Below are positions 35,644-44,536 of a stretch of DNA of 64,000 nucleotides, one piece after another. The DNA comes from G963678095 sp963678095 (lineage in GTDB: Bacteria > Bacillota > Negativicutes > Selenomonadales > Selenomonadaceae). The position numbers and the translations under genes were made by a program. The stretch lies in the NCBI GenBank assembly GCA_963678095.2, contig OY782746.1:124001-188000 (forward strand), in the 5' to 3' direction. The first letter of the stretch is position 1, and every line of letters starts with the position of its first letter. Under the pieces are notes generated by a model. It did no database searches. It worked only from the letters and a program-made list of their open reading frames with translations, and was not told the DNA's origin.

Positions 35644-36837
35644 TTATAAACCAGCCTGCTGTTTAAGCGCAGCGGCTTTATCCGTTTTTTCCCAAGGCAG
35701 TTCAACATCGGTACGGCCAAAGTGACCATAAGCCGCTGTCTGCGCATAGATCGGACGACGGAGATCAAGTGCTTTGATAATGCCGGCTGGACGCAGGTCA
35801 AAATTCTTATTGATGAGATCAGCAATAAGATCTTCTGCAACCTTAGCCGTGCCAAAAGTCTCTACCATAATGGAAACCGGACGCGCAACACCAATAGCAT
35901 ATGCAAGCTGAATTTCACATTTGTCGGCAAGACCAGCAGCCACGACATTTTTTGCTACATAACGAGCGGCATAAGCGGCCGAGCGGTCAACCTTAGTGCA
36001 GTCTTTTCCCGAAAAAGCACCGCCACCATGACGAGCCATACCGCCGTAAGTATCAACGATGATTTTACGGCCTGTAAGCCCACAGTCACCCTGCGGTCCG
36101 CCGATAACAAATTTTCCGGTAGGATTGATGAAATACTTCGTCTTGTTATCGAGCAGTTCAACCGGAACAACCGGCTTGATAACGAGTTCCTTCAGGTCTT
36201 TTTCAATCGTTGCCAATTCAACATCCGGATTATGCTGGGTCGAAATGACAATGGCATCGATGCGAACCGGTTTGCCATCTTCATACTCTACTGTAACCTG
36301 AGTTTTTCCGTCCGGACGGAGATATTTAAGCTGCCCGTTTTTACGGACTTCCGACAGACGGCGGGAAAGCTTATGCGCCAAGGAAATCGTCAGCGGCATA
36401 TATTCCGGCGTTTCATTCGTTGCGTAGCCAAACATCATGCCCTGATCACCGGCACCAATCGCTTCAATATCGTCAGCCATTTCTCCCTGCTTCGCTTCGA
36501 GCGCCTTATCAACACCCATCGCAATATCAGCCGACTGCTCATCGATTGAAATCAATACGCCGCAGGTATCCGCATCAAAGCCGAACTTTGCTCTGGTATA
36601 GCCGATTTTACGAACGGTATCTCTAACAATCTTAGGGATATCCACATAGCAATTCGTCGATATTTCACCGGCAACATGAACCTGTCCGGTCGTAATTAAA
36701 GTTTCACAGGCAACACGGCCCATCGGGTCTTTTTCCATAATGGCATCAAGAATGCTGTCGGAGATCTGATCCGCTATTTTATCCGGATGACCTTCCGTTA
36801 CAGATTCTGATGTAAATAATACACGTTTTTTATCCAT
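35644..36837 (-). CDS. metK: S-adenosylmethionine synthetase
   Basis: MetK makes S-adenosylmethionine from methionine and ATP. The 397-residue protein has the FTSESVTEGHPDKIADQ motif at the N-terminus, GAGDQGMMFGY near residue 120 and the GGGAFSGKD motif near residue 270, all expected for the family. The ATG at 36837 has AAGGAGG upstream. A SAM-I riboswitch with its own promoter and terminator precedes the gene, giving end-product repression. Confidence 0.97.
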   Translation of the reverse strand: MDKKRVLFTSESVTEGHPDKIADQISDSILDAIMEKDPMGRVACETLITTGQVHVAGEISTNCYVDIPKIVRDTVRKIGYTRAKFGFDADTCGVLISIDEQSADIAMGVDKALEAKQGEMADDIEAIGAGDQGMMFGYATNETPEYMPLTISLAHKLSRRLSEVRKNGQLKYLRPDGKTQVTVEYEDGKPVRIDAIVISTQHNPDVELATIEKDLKELVIKPVVPVELLDNKTKYFINPTGKFVIGGPQGDCGLTGRKIIVDTYGGMARHGGGAFSGKDCTKVDRSAAYAARYVAKNVVAAGLADKCEIQLAYAIGVARPVSIMVETFGTAKVAEDLIADLINKNFDLRPAGIIKALDLRRPIYAQTAAYGHFGRTDVELPWEKTDKAAALKQQAGL

Positions 36838-36862
36838 GATACAACCTCCTTGTTTGCTAAAT

Positions 36863-36890
36863 AAAAAAACCCTCTATAAAAGAGAGTTTT
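36863..36890 (-). terminator. SAM-I riboswitch expression-platform terminator
   Basis: On the minus strand AAAACTCTC (36882-36890) pairs with GAGGGTTTT around 36865-36874 and is followed by a run of T. It overlaps the sequence after the aptamer's P1, so SAM binding would favour it and stop transcription before metK. Confidence 0.85.
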
Positions 36891-36897
36891 TAACGCT

Positions 36898-36998
36898 CTC
36901 ATCTCATAGGCTTTACCTACAGGATTTGGCACCGTTTGAAATAAATTCAATGGTTGCCGCAGCTTCAATGGGCCATTCCCTCCACTGCTCTTGATGAG
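36898..36998 (-). promoter_or_regulatory. SAM-I (S-box) riboswitch aptamer of metK
   Basis: Read on the minus strand, the segment begins CTCATCAAGAG, followed by GGAGGGA and GGCCC blocks (36970-36989), the GCGGCAACC block (about 36952-36960), GGTGCCAAATCC (36923-36934) and a closing GATGAG (36898-36903) that pairs with the CTCATC at 36993-36998. These are the conserved S-box elements in order. Downstream metK is the expected target. Confidence 0.96.
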
Positions 36999-37019
36999 TT
37001 CATATTCAGCTATGTGTAA

Positions 37020-37048
37020 ATGATAATCGATATTCAGTTAAAAGTCAA
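37020..37048 (-). promoter_or_regulatory. Sigma-A promoter of metK
   Basis: On the minus strand TTGACT (37043-37048) and TATCAT (37020-37025) are 17 bases apart, about 20 bases before the riboswitch aptamer. Confidence 0.8.
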
Positions 37049-37149
37049 CTTATTTTATGAGCCTTTTGCCCAAATATCCTAATTATAAATTCTCATTTCC
37101 ATGAATAGCACCAACGCTTTATAATTTTTATTTTCATTTATAACCTATC

Positions 37150-37191
37150 CGAAAATAAAACGGACGATTATCTCATTACAAGACAACCGTC
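37150..37191 (-). terminator. Intrinsic terminator after the TPR gene
   Basis: On the minus strand GACGGTTGTC (37182-37191) pairs with GATAATCGTC (37163-37172) through two G-U pairs, then CG and a T-rich tail follow. It lies ten bases past the TPR stop. Confidence 0.72.
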
Positions 37192-37200
37192 ACGTTAATT

Positions 37201-37797
37201 TTATATCGTTCCGCCCAAAGCAATGATTCTATTTTTTGCATCGGAGATTAATTTTTCATTGGTAGTTCCTGATTCAAGAATTTTCTTGTAGGATATAACC
37301 GCTTGATCAATTTTCCCCATTTGTTCAAGACTCAAGCCTTTTATATAATAGGCTCTAATTAGCGTTGGATCAAGCTCCAAGGCTTTATCACAATCGGCAA
37401 GCACTAAATCATATTTACCAATTGCCAAATAATCCGCTGACCTATTAAAATAGGCCAAACCATACTGCGGCTGAAGTTCAATGGCTTTGGTATTATCCTT
37501 GATTGCCGATGCATAATCTTTTTCTTTGACATAACAATTCGCTCGTATCAGATATGCTGCCGCGTAGTCATTCTTTTTTTCAATGGCTGTATTTTCGTCA
37601 ACCATTGCCAAATCGTATTGACCATTACGCCAGTAAGCCGTACCACGTTTAAAATAAGCAACTGCATCATCTGGATTCGCATTTATAATCTCAGTTTGCT
37701 CCTCAATGGTTTTAACATCGGCTGGATTTGCAAAAGCAATCGCCGGAAAAACAAATACGGCCAAAATAAGACTCCACACTTTTAGATATTTCTTCAT
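37201..37797 (-). CDS. Secreted or periplasmic TPR-repeat protein
   Basis: This 198-residue protein has an N-terminal signal peptide (about residues 1-24, charged MKKYLK then a hydrophobic core ending AIAFA) and four tandem TPR units of 34 residues starting near residue 40 (YFKRGTAYWRNGQYDLA, then three similar repeats). TPRs mediate protein binding. The TPR array looks degenerate in its last unit. I chose ATG 37797, about eleven bases after GGAG. It lies between metK and the autotransporter gene, is transcribed in the same direction and may be a periplasmic partner; that is inference. Confidence 0.85.
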   Translation of the reverse strand: MKKYLKVWSLILAVFVFPAIAFANPADVKTIEEQTEIINANPDDAVAYFKRGTAYWRNGQYDLAMVDENTAIEKKNDYAAAYLIRANCYVKEKDYASAIKDNTKAIELQPQYGLAYFNRSADYLAIGKYDLVLADCDKALELDPTLIRAYYIKGLSLEQMGKIDQAVISYKKILESGTTNEKLISDAKNRIIALGGTI

Positions 37798-37978
37798 GAA
37801 AATAGTCACTCCCATTTTGTTTTGAAAAACATTTTATATAAGTTAAATTTCGTCAGCATTCAGAAAAACCCTGCCGATTTCCTATAAATACCAATAGGAT
37901 AAATGGCTCAACTTTCAAAAACAAAAACGGTAACATTTCCAAAAATCCGGTCTTCGCTTAAAACAATCCGTCCTGCCG

Positions 37979-40012
37979 TTAAAACGTAAACCGGCAACCC
38001 ATATTATACTGCCAATTACTGCCCACATCCCCGCCAAAGAGCTTTTCCACATTCATATAGCCGCTGCTATGGCCGCTGAGCTTTGCATCCACCCCAAGGA
38101 TGAATTCCCCCCATGTCCCGTCCATCGTTTCATTGTATTTAAAGCTGTTGGCCCGAATCTGTGCCTCGCCTTTAAATTCGTGCAGTGCCGACAGCGAGGC
38201 ATAGATATGATTGCCGTTATTGAGCGTTCTGCCAAGACCAATGCCGTTGCGCCAGATCAGGCGGTCGATCCCGTCCTGCACCACGTTCATGCCGCTGCTG
38301 GTCGCATAGTTTGCCCCCCTGATATGCGCATAGGTCAGTTCTGTCTGCGGCTCAATATACCAGTTGCTACCAAGCTGCTTGCGATAGCCGTATTCGGCTG
38401 ATATACTGTCCGTCTGGGTATTATAATCCGCGCTCGAGTACGTGCCGCTGAGATCAGTCATGCTGTATTTGCTTTCCAGCCAGCCATGCTTTAAGATGAG
38501 ATCGGTATAATGCCCGTCCTTTCGCACCCAGGTCTGGTACAGGGCGAAGTCCGTATCATAGCTGTTGCCGCTGCCCGTATCAAAGCTGTCCTTTGATGCA
38601 GTATAGCTTATCGCCCCGCCGGTAAATTTCTCGCCCGAGGGTGAATCCTGTTTTTTATCGTAGCCGGCCTGAAGGCCGCTGTAACTGGAGTCATTGCGTC
38701 CATATTTATTGGTATTGATTTCACCGCCATAGGTACGCACCCAGGCCCCGTTTTCACCACTGCCATCGTTGCGCAGTTCCCCAAGGCGCTTTCGCAGATG
38801 GTTTATGCTGACCTGCACCATCTGTCCCTGCCGCATTCCTGCGGACGCCGCCCCCACCGTGTTGCTGCTGGCATTGACGGAAAAACCGCTATATACGGTA
38901 TTCTGCCCGCTCGTGTTGAGTAAAGGCGTTATAGCATACGGTCCATATTCGCTTTTCTTTCCCACTACAGTCAAATTGTTCGGCGTAGTGGTGGAAACAA
39001 TATTGTACCCGGTATTGCTGATCGTCGTCGCCGCAGTAATATTTTCCAGTTCCCGGTCATAGCCAACCGAAACATTCAGTGTCGACGGTGTGGACACCGT
39101 ATGGAGGAAAAGACTGTCACCGCAATTGCTATTGATATCCGTATTAACAATCGCTGTTGCTGTTCCGCTAAAATTTGCAAGCCCCAAAGAAATTATATTC
39201 CCTGCATCATTATTATAAAGGTTAATCGCACCCCCAAATGAAGTTACATTTGAAACAACTCCATCCTTATAAATGAGTTCCCCACCAGTCTGCAGCACCA
39301 GTGTTCCGATAGCGCCCCCAGCATTATTTTCAAAAACTCCACCATTATTTACGACAATCCCGGCAGCTGTGATGGTTCCGCTATTTATAAGCTTCCCTTT
39401 ATCATTGATATAAATCGGCCCCGTTCCAGTAATAGTTCCTGTATTATTGATAGTTCCATAATCATTAATTGTGCCAATAAAACTTCCAATGCTTTCATTA
39501 GTTATCGTTCCGCGATTAGTTATACTATTATAATTATCAATGGTTGCACAATGATTAAGTATTACGCCAGTAACATCATTAATTATTGTTCCATAATTTT
39601 CTATTGCGCCAGTTCCAGAAACCTTTATCTGTCCCCCGAGGTTTTGTATTAATCCAGCATTAACTATTGTTCCATTTGGATTATCTATTGTTCCCGTGGC
39701 ATTATTAATTATGATTTTATTAGCGTTATTATATATATATCCAAAATAAGAATACACGGCATTGTTATTCGTTATCGTATTATTATTATGTAAGCTTCCA
39801 TTTCTACTTATAATTATTGTTCCATCATTCGTCACAACGCTAGCATTGTCGGCACTTTGACCGACTGGAACCGTAACGGTTTCTGTCAGGTTAACGGTAT
39901 TATGTCCACCATTTAAATCTGTCAATTCTGTCGCCGATACCAGCGGATGATTCATCATAAATAACAGCGCCAGCACAATATTTGTTTTTAGCAAATATTC
40001 TTTTTGCATCAT
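37979..40012 (-). CDS. Autotransporter (type V secretion) with Asn/Thr/Gly-rich passenger
   Basis: The 677-residue protein has a signal peptide (about residues 1-28), a repetitive passenger (about 30-380) rich in N, T, G and I with recurring GTI and NNGTI-like units expected to form a beta-helix, a short linker, and a C-terminal autotransporter beta-barrel (about 410-677) that ends in the outer-membrane phenylalanine signature (RFTF). The passenger coding DNA is visibly A/T-rich while the barrel part is G/C-rich. Start: ATG 40012 eight bases after GAGG; the next codon is also ATG. The passenger's function (adhesion, aggregation) is unknown. It proves an outer membrane. Confidence 0.92.
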   Translation of the reverse strand: MMQKEYLLKTNIVLALLFMMNHPLVSATELTDLNGGHNTVNLTETVTVPVGQSADNASVVTNDGTIIISRNGSLHNNNTITNNNAVYSYFGYIYNNANKIIINNATGTIDNPNGTIVNAGLIQNLGGQIKVSGTGAIENYGTIINDVTGVILNHCATIDNYNSITNRGTITNESIGSFIGTINDYGTINNTGTITGTGPIYINDKGKLINSGTITAAGIVVNNGGVFENNAGGAIGTLVLQTGGELIYKDGVVSNVTSFGGAINLYNNDAGNIISLGLANFSGTATAIVNTDINSNCGDSLFLHTVSTPSTLNVSVGYDRELENITAATTISNTGYNIVSTTTPNNLTVVGKKSEYGPYAITPLLNTSGQNTVYSGFSVNASSNTVGAASAGMRQGQMVQVSINHLRKRLGELRNDGSGENGAWVRTYGGEINTNKYGRNDSSYSGLQAGYDKKQDSPSGEKFTGGAISYTASKDSFDTGSGNSYDTDFALYQTWVRKDGHYTDLILKHGWLESKYSMTDLSGTYSSADYNTQTDSISAEYGYRKQLGSNWYIEPQTELTYAHIRGANYATSSGMNVVQDGIDRLIWRNGIGLGRTLNNGNHIYASLSALHEFKGEAQIRANSFKYNETMDGTWGEFILGVDAKLSGHSSGYMNVEKLFGGDVGSNWQYNMGCRFTF

Positions 40013-40075
40013 TATATTCACCTCGTATAGTTTGGTCTATATAATTTAATTCTACCAGCTATTTTTATTTTGTAT

Positions 40076-40107
40076 ATTATACTAAAGTATAGTCTTGCTA
40101 TAAGACT
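40076..40107 (-). promoter_or_regulatory. Possible promoter with two dyads upstream of the autotransporter
   Basis: On the minus strand a perfect TATAAT lies at 40076-40081; the -35 is weak. TATAC-TTTA-GTATA (40078-40091) overlaps the -10 and AGTCTT-ATAGC-AAGACT (40091-40107) is adjacent. Such paired dyads resemble operators, but no regulator is known. Their positions were read by eye. Confidence 0.4.
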
Positions 40108-40120
40108 CCCTGTTTTAGCC

Positions 40121-40160
40121 AAAATAAAAAAGGCGGTCCTCTGTTAAGAAGACCGTCACC
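40121..40160 (-). terminator. Intrinsic terminator after coaBC
   Basis: On the minus strand a stem formed by GACGGTC near 40147-40158 and GACCGCC near 40132-40140 closes a loop with a few inner pairs and is followed by a run of T. It ends the dapF-coaBC operon about 70 bases after its last stop. Confidence 0.75.
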
Positions 40161-40228
40161 TTACGTTCGTATTCTACTTTTCAATATAGAAAACTCGCCG
40201 GGATAATCTCGACTGCACAAAAATCAAC

Positions 40229-41425
40229 TTATTTCAGAAGTCCTTGTGCCCGATCCAAAATAATTTTTGCCAGTTGCTGCTTGGACTGTAACGGTAACGA
40301 CTCCACTTTGCCATCCCTAAAAAGCAGTTTAATCAGGTTGGTATCGGTATTGAAGCCAGCCCCTTTTTCCGTGACATCATTGGCAACAATAAAATCAAGA
40401 TTTTTCTTGGTGAGTTTTGCCTTGGCATATTCAAGCAAGTTCTGCGTCTCAGCCGCAAAACCGACAAGCACCTGATGCTCAGTCTTGCGCCGGCCAAGTT
40501 CAAGCAGGATATCCGGATTTTTTTCCAGCACCAGCACCAATTCCTCATCATTTTTTTTGATCTTATTTGCCGCAACGTCTTTACTTCGATAATCAGCAAC
40601 AGCTGCCGCTTTGATCACAAGATCGCTATCAGGAAATTCTTTGAGTACAGCTTCCTGCATCTGTGCGGCTGTCTCTATTTTGATCAGACGGATCCGCGGA
40701 TCGGCTGATAGTGCCGACGGGCCAGACACGAGTACTACCTCAGCCCCACGGGACAAAGCCTCATGCGCAACGGCATAGCCCATTTTTCCGCTGGAACGGT
40801 TGCCGATATAGCGGACAGGATCAATCGGTTCAATCGTCCCGGCGGCAGTAATCAGCACTTTTCGGCCCCGCAATTCATCCTGCCGGGTAAAAAAATCCAT
40901 AACCGCCTGAACAATCGTTTCGGGTTCTGGCAACCGCCCCATGCCATCAGTTCCACAGGCAAGGTGCCCGCAGTCCGGATCAATGATATGATAGCCACGG
41001 TTTTTAAGCTTTGCCAAATTTTCCTGCACAATGGAATTTTCATACATATTCGTATTCATGGCCGGAGAAAAAAATACCGGTGCCTTCGTAGCCAGCAGCG
41101 TTGTCGTCAACATATCGTCGGCCATTCCGCTTGCTACCTTGCTGATAATATTAGCCGTTGCCGGAACAACCAGGAGCATATCAGCCAGACCAGCCAGGGC
41201 AATATGCTCGACATTCCACTGTGTTACCTTGTCCCACATGCTCACCGTTACCGGATTACCGCTGATCTCACGAAAGGTCAGCGGCGTAACAAATTCCGTA
41301 CTCGCCCGGCTCATGATCACGTGGACATTGGCTCCACCCTTTCGCAGCCGACTGACGACTTCTACCGCTTTATATACGGCAATGCCACCTGTAATGCCCA
41401 ATACGATATTTTTATCCTTCAACAT
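40229..41425 (-). CDS. coaBC: Bifunctional phosphopantothenoylcysteine decarboxylase/synthetase
   Basis: CoaBC makes 4'-phosphopantetheine precursors for coenzyme A. The 398-residue protein has a flavin-binding CoaC half (GGIAVYKAVE at the N-terminus, a histidine in WNVEHIAL near residue 68, SPAMNTNMYE near 106) and a CTP-dependent CoaB half with AAGTIEPIDPVRYIGNRSSG near 195. I placed the start at ATG 41425, preceded by GGTGGG; the TTG at 41440 would also read in frame. It ends the dapF operon and is followed by a terminator. Confidence 0.94.
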   Translation of the reverse strand: MLKDKNIVLGITGGIAVYKAVEVVSRLRKGGANVHVIMSRASTEFVTPLTFREISGNPVTVSMWDKVTQWNVEHIALAGLADMLLVVPATANIISKVASGMADDMLTTTLLATKAPVFFSPAMNTNMYENSIVQENLAKLKNRGYHIIDPDCGHLACGTDGMGRLPEPETIVQAVMDFFTRQDELRGRKVLITAAGTIEPIDPVRYIGNRSSGKMGYAVAHEALSRGAEVVLVSGPSALSADPRIRLIKIETAAQMQEAVLKEFPDSDLVIKAAAVADYRSKDVAANKIKKNDEELVLVLEKNPDILLELGRRKTEHQVLVGFAAETQNLLEYAKAKLTKKNLDFIVANDVTEKGAGFNTDTNLIKLLFRDGKVESLPLQSKQQLAKIILDRAQGLLK

Positions 41426-41445
41426 AAAATCGCCCACCAAATTTA

Positions 41446-41658
41446 TTATTTAATGCCAACCTTTGTGCGTTCATACCCAATTTTTTCCTCGGCGATTTCA
41501 GCCAAAGCATTTGTAACATTTTTGGTTGATTTCTCAGCAACCTGAACTTCCGAGCCATCCAAGATCTCACGAGCTCTTTTGGCTGCCAAAACAACTAGTG
41601 TATATTTACTATCTACCTTTTTTAACAATGTATCCATTGACGGGTTTACCATATCCAT
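41446..41658 (-). CDS. rpoZ: RNA polymerase omega subunit
   Basis: The 70-residue protein is a typical omega subunit, with the MDTLLKKVDSKYTLVVLAAKR-type N-terminal segment (split here as two short motifs) and the RAREI motif near residue 31. It stabilises the beta-prime subunit. Start ATG 41658 has GGGAG eight bases upstream; the ATG two codons later is possible. It lies between gmk and coaBC, a conserved Firmicute order. Confidence 0.93.
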   Translation of the reverse strand: MDMVNPSMDTLLKKVDSKYTLVVLAAKRAREILDGSEVQVAEKSTKNVTNALAEIAEEKIGYERTKVGIK

Positions 41659-41672
41659 AAATCATACTCCCT

Positions 41673-42275
41673 TTATTTACTAATTTTTTCTAATAGATCA
41701 AGATTGCGTTCTGTCCGCCAGCGTTCAGCAGCAATAATGGCTGCCACTGTATTCGTTGCTTCGCGAACCTGGTCATTTACAACAAGATAATTATAATTGA
41801 CCCCGATCTGGATTTCATCGGCAGCCGCCTGCAAGCGACGCTGAATACTCTCTTCGGAATCGGTTCCTCGGGTGCGGATTCGCCGTTCCAGTTCCGTCAA
41901 CGATGGTGGCAGTATATAAATATATACCCCCTGCGGAAACTTCTGCTTAACATTCATTGCACCCTGCGTATCAATTTCAAGCAGCACATCCTTGCCACCG
42001 GCAAGCATCTCTTCAATTTTGGCAATCGGCGTCCCATAATAGTTGCCATAAACTTCGGCCCACTCAAGCAGTTCGTTATTTTCAATCATGGCCTTAAAAT
42101 CATCCTTGGCCGTGAACCAATAATTTATGCCGTTTACTTCGCCGGTACGCGGCTGCCGCGTTGTCGCCGAGATCGAATATAAAATCTCGGGGTGCTCTGC
42201 TAAGAGAGCCTGACAAATCGTACCTTTTCCTGTCCCAGACGGACCGGAAACAACAATTAAATTTCCCTGTTTCAT
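41673..42275 (-). CDS. gmk: Guanylate kinase
   Basis: Gmk phosphorylates GMP to GDP. The 200-residue protein has the P-loop SGPSGTGKGT at residues 9-18, the STTRQPRTGEVNG-type lid motif near residue 38 and WAEVYGNYYGT near residue 72. The ATG at 42275 has AGGA about eight bases upstream and follows remA by one base. Nothing unusual was seen. Confidence 0.96.
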   Translation of the reverse strand: MKQGNLIVVSGPSGTGKGTICQALLAEHPEILYSISATTRQPRTGEVNGINYWFTAKDDFKAMIENNELLEWAEVYGNYYGTPIAKIEEMLAGGKDVLLEIDTQGAMNVKQKFPQGVYIYILPPSLTELERRIRTRGTDSEESIQRRLQAAADEIQIGVNYNYLVVNDQVREATNTVAAIIAAERWRTERNLDLLEKISK

Positions 42276-42276
42276 C

Positions 42277-42549
42277 TTAATCTTCCTTTGATTTCAGATC
42301 GGCATCATCGCTGTCGAGCACGCGATGCGCCACTGTTTCTGGCTGAACAGCCGACAAAATCACATGATCACTGTCGGCAATAATGACGGCCCGAGTACGC
42401 CGTCCATAGGTGGCATCAATCAACATGCCGCGGTCACGCGCTTCTTGAATAATGCGTTTAATCGGTGCTGATTCCGGACTAACAATAGAGACAATCCGAT
42501 TTGCCGATACAATATTGCCAAATCCGATGTTGATAAGTTTGATGTCCAT
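42277..42549 (-). CDS. remA: RemA-like DNA-binding regulator (DUF370)
   Basis: This 90-residue protein belongs to the DUF370/RemA family, with LINIGFGNIVSANRIVSI at the N-terminus and RRTRAVII near residue 54. In Bacillus RemA activates matrix and osmoprotection genes by binding DNA as a ring. The gene order yicC-remA-gmk-rpoZ is shared across Firmicutes. Its targets here are unknown. The ATG at 42549 has AAGGGG upstream. Confidence 0.9.
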   Translation of the reverse strand: MDIKLINIGFGNIVSANRIVSIVSPESAPIKRIIQEARDRGMLIDATYGRRTRAVIIADSDHVILSAVQPETVAHRVLDSDDADLKSKED

Positions 42550-42587
42550 TTTTCTATCCCCTTTTCCTCTACACTTCAGCCTGAAAC

Positions 42588-43466
42588 TTACTCTATATTT
42601 TGAATCTGTTCACGAATTTTTTCAATTTCACTTTTGATCTCAACAACAACGGCCGCAAGATCTGCTGAATTTGCTTTCGAGGCCACGGTATTGATTTCCC
42701 GGTTCATCTCCTGCACGATAAAATCAAGTTTCCGGCCTACCGGACCTGCTTCCTGATCTATCGCCGTTTCAAACTGGGCCAGATGACTGTTCAGACGAAC
42801 CATCTCTTCTGTGAAATTAATCTTATCTGCAAAAATAGCCGTTTCCTGTAAAATCCGGTCAGCATCGACCGTTTCGCCAATGACAGACTCTAAAAAATCC
42901 GTGAGCCTTTGCCTGTAGCCGGCAACCACTGCTGGCGCCAAGGCCTGCAGCTGACGAACCATATCCCCTAACGCCAAGAGTCGCTTTTTCAGATCTTCAT
43001 AGAGGTGAGCGCCTTCGGCCGTTCGCATAGCTAAGAGAGCCGTGAGCGCAATTGCCACAGTCTGCTGCACATCGTCTGCATAAAGTTCGAGTGCCGGCGT
43101 ATCCTCCGCCACACACAATACCTCCGGATACTGTGAAATCGCATATACATCATCCGGCCGCGGCAAATGCAGCGTATCACTGATATCATTCAAAGCCTTG
43201 TGGTAAGCGAGCGCCAGCTCCTTGTCAACGTTAATTTTCCGGGCTGTGCCGCCTATACGGGTTACGTCAATAAACACATCAACGCGGCCACGCTGAACAG
43301 TCCCGGTAATCTGCTTTCGCAAGGCATCCTCAAGCGGGCTTAGCCCCCGCGGCATATGAAAGACAAGGTCACCATAGCGGTTATTCACCGACTTAACTTC
43401 CACATGAATTCTGCAGATTTGTCCTGCATGCTCATGCATTCCAAAACCGGTCATACTCTTCAGCAC
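42588..43466 (-). CDS. YicC-family endoribonuclease-like protein
   Basis: The 292-residue protein carries the YicC N-terminal SMTGFGMHE motif and VEVKSVNNRY near residue 25, and the C-terminal DUF1732 region. Family members are endoribonucleases acting on small RNAs in some bacteria. I chose GTG 43466, nine bases after a GAAGGGTG; the frame remains open upstream into the dapF end. It is encoded between dapF and remA. Confidence 0.9.
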   Translation of the reverse strand: MLKSMTGFGMHEHAGQICRIHVEVKSVNNRYGDLVFHMPRGLSPLEDALRKQITGTVQRGRVDVFIDVTRIGGTARKINVDKELALAYHKALNDISDTLHLPRPDDVYAISQYPEVLCVAEDTPALELYADDVQQTVAIALTALLAMRTAEGAHLYEDLKKRLLALGDMVRQLQALAPAVVAGYRQRLTDFLESVIGETVDADRILQETAIFADKINFTEEMVRLNSHLAQFETAIDQEAGPVGRKLDFIVQEMNREINTVASKANSADLAAVVVEIKSEIEKIREQIQNIE

Positions 43467-43537
43467 AAAACAAGACACCCTTCTTTTAAATAGAATATAC
43501 TTCGTAAATTCACCGCTGGCAGTAATGCCAGGCAAAA

Positions 43538-44380
43538 TCACATTTGATATGTGCCGTTAAACACATGTTCTGCCGGACCAGCCATATAAACGTTCCCATC
43601 TTCCGCCCACTCAATGACAAGGTTTCCGCCGTCAAGTTCAATTTCGGCCCGGCGGTCGCTCTTATCATTAAGTACAGCCGCTACCAAAGTCGCACACGAC
43701 CCGGTACCACAAGCAAGCGTAATTGCTGCCCCGCGTTCCCAAACGCGCATCCGCAGGTGCTGCCGATCCTTTACCTCGACAAATTCCGTGTTGGTTTTCT
43801 TCGGAAATACCGGATGCTTTTCAAAGGAAGCTCCGATTTTTTCAAGCTCCACCTGCTCGATATCATCGACAAAGATAACACAATGCGGGTTGCCCATCGA
43901 CACACAAGTCATTTTATAGGATTGTCCCAAAACCTCAAGGGGTTCGTCAATCACACGGTTCATGCCAAAACCACTGACCGGAATCTCATCACCGGCTAAA
44001 ATCGGCTGCCCCATATTGACCCTTACAAGTTCCACCTGTCCGTCGTTTGCCAACAGAATTTCCGGAGTCAAAATCCCGGCCCCTGTCTCCACCGTAAAAA
44101 CGGTCTTGTCCGTAAGTTTTTTTTCATAGACATAGCGGGCAAAACAGCGGATGCCGTTGCCGCACATTTCAGCTTCACTGCCATCCGTGTTAAAAATGCG
44201 CATTTTAAAATCGGCAACTGCGGACGGCAGCACCAAGATCAACCCATCTGCCCCCACGCCGTAGTGCCGGTCACAAATGCGGACGGACAAGGCAGCAAAG
44301 TCTTCTATCTTCTCGGCAAAGCAGTCGGCGAGGACAAAATCATTGCCGCAGCCCTGCCATTTTGAAAAATTCAAGTTCAT
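43538..44380 (-). CDS. dapF: Diaminopimelate epimerase
   Basis: DapF converts LL- to meso-diaminopimelate for lysine and peptidoglycan. The 280-residue protein has both catalytic cysteines, in MCGNGIRC (near residue 73) and ACGTGSC (near 223), and the GCGNDFVLAD motif near the N-terminus. The ATG at 44380 follows GGAGG. It heads the operon dapF-yicC-remA-gmk-rpoZ-coaBC and has its own promoter. Its partners dapB and asd lie about 17 kb away. Confidence 0.96.
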   Translation of the reverse strand: MNLNFSKWQGCGNDFVLADCFAEKIEDFAALSVRICDRHYGVGADGLILVLPSAVADFKMRIFNTDGSEAEMCGNGIRCFARYVYEKKLTDKTVFTVETGAGILTPEILLANDGQVELVRVNMGQPILAGDEIPVSGFGMNRVIDEPLEVLGQSYKMTCVSMGNPHCVIFVDDIEQVELEKIGASFEKHPVFPKKTNTEFVEVKDRQHLRMRVWERGAAITLACGTGSCATLVAAVLNDKSDRRAEIELDGGNLVIEWAEDGNVYMAGPAEHVFNGTYQM

Positions 44381-44413
44381 CGTATCAACGCCTCCAGCAT
44401 CTCATATGTATTC

Positions 44414-44442
44414 ATTTTACTTGTTTATGCACATATATGCAA
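44414..44442 (-). promoter_or_regulatory. Probable promoter of the dapF operon
   Basis: On the minus strand TTGCAT (44437-44442) and TAAAAT (44414-44419) are 17 bases apart. The predicted start is near 44407, leaving about 27 bases before the dapF ATG. It lies back to back with the rqcH promoter. Confidence 0.6.
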
Positions 44443-44476
44443 GATTTCTGCAAAATTTACCTGTTTTTGGCTTCGT

Positions 44477-44505
44477 TTGACCATTTAAACCTGAAATGCT
44501 ATACT
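44477..44505 (+). promoter_or_regulatory. Near-consensus sigma-A promoter of rqcH
   Basis: TTGACC (44477-44482) and TATACT (44500-44505) are separated by exactly 17 bases. The start codon at 44537 lies about 25 bases after the predicted transcript start. Confidence 0.85.
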
Positions 44506-44536
44506 GACTTGATATCACGAAATGGAGTTGAATACT

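Noticed and set aside
35722..36549. 275-codon plus-strand frame
   Set aside because: Antisense of metK, a strongly conserved gene; long open shadows are expected there.
39130..39980. A/T-rich repetitive passenger region as a CRISPR-like or tandem repeat array
   Set aside because: The repeats are short, degenerate and in frame, so they reflect protein repeats rather than a DNA array.
40763..41545. 260-codon plus-strand frame
   Set aside because: Antisense of coaBC with no motif or start signal.
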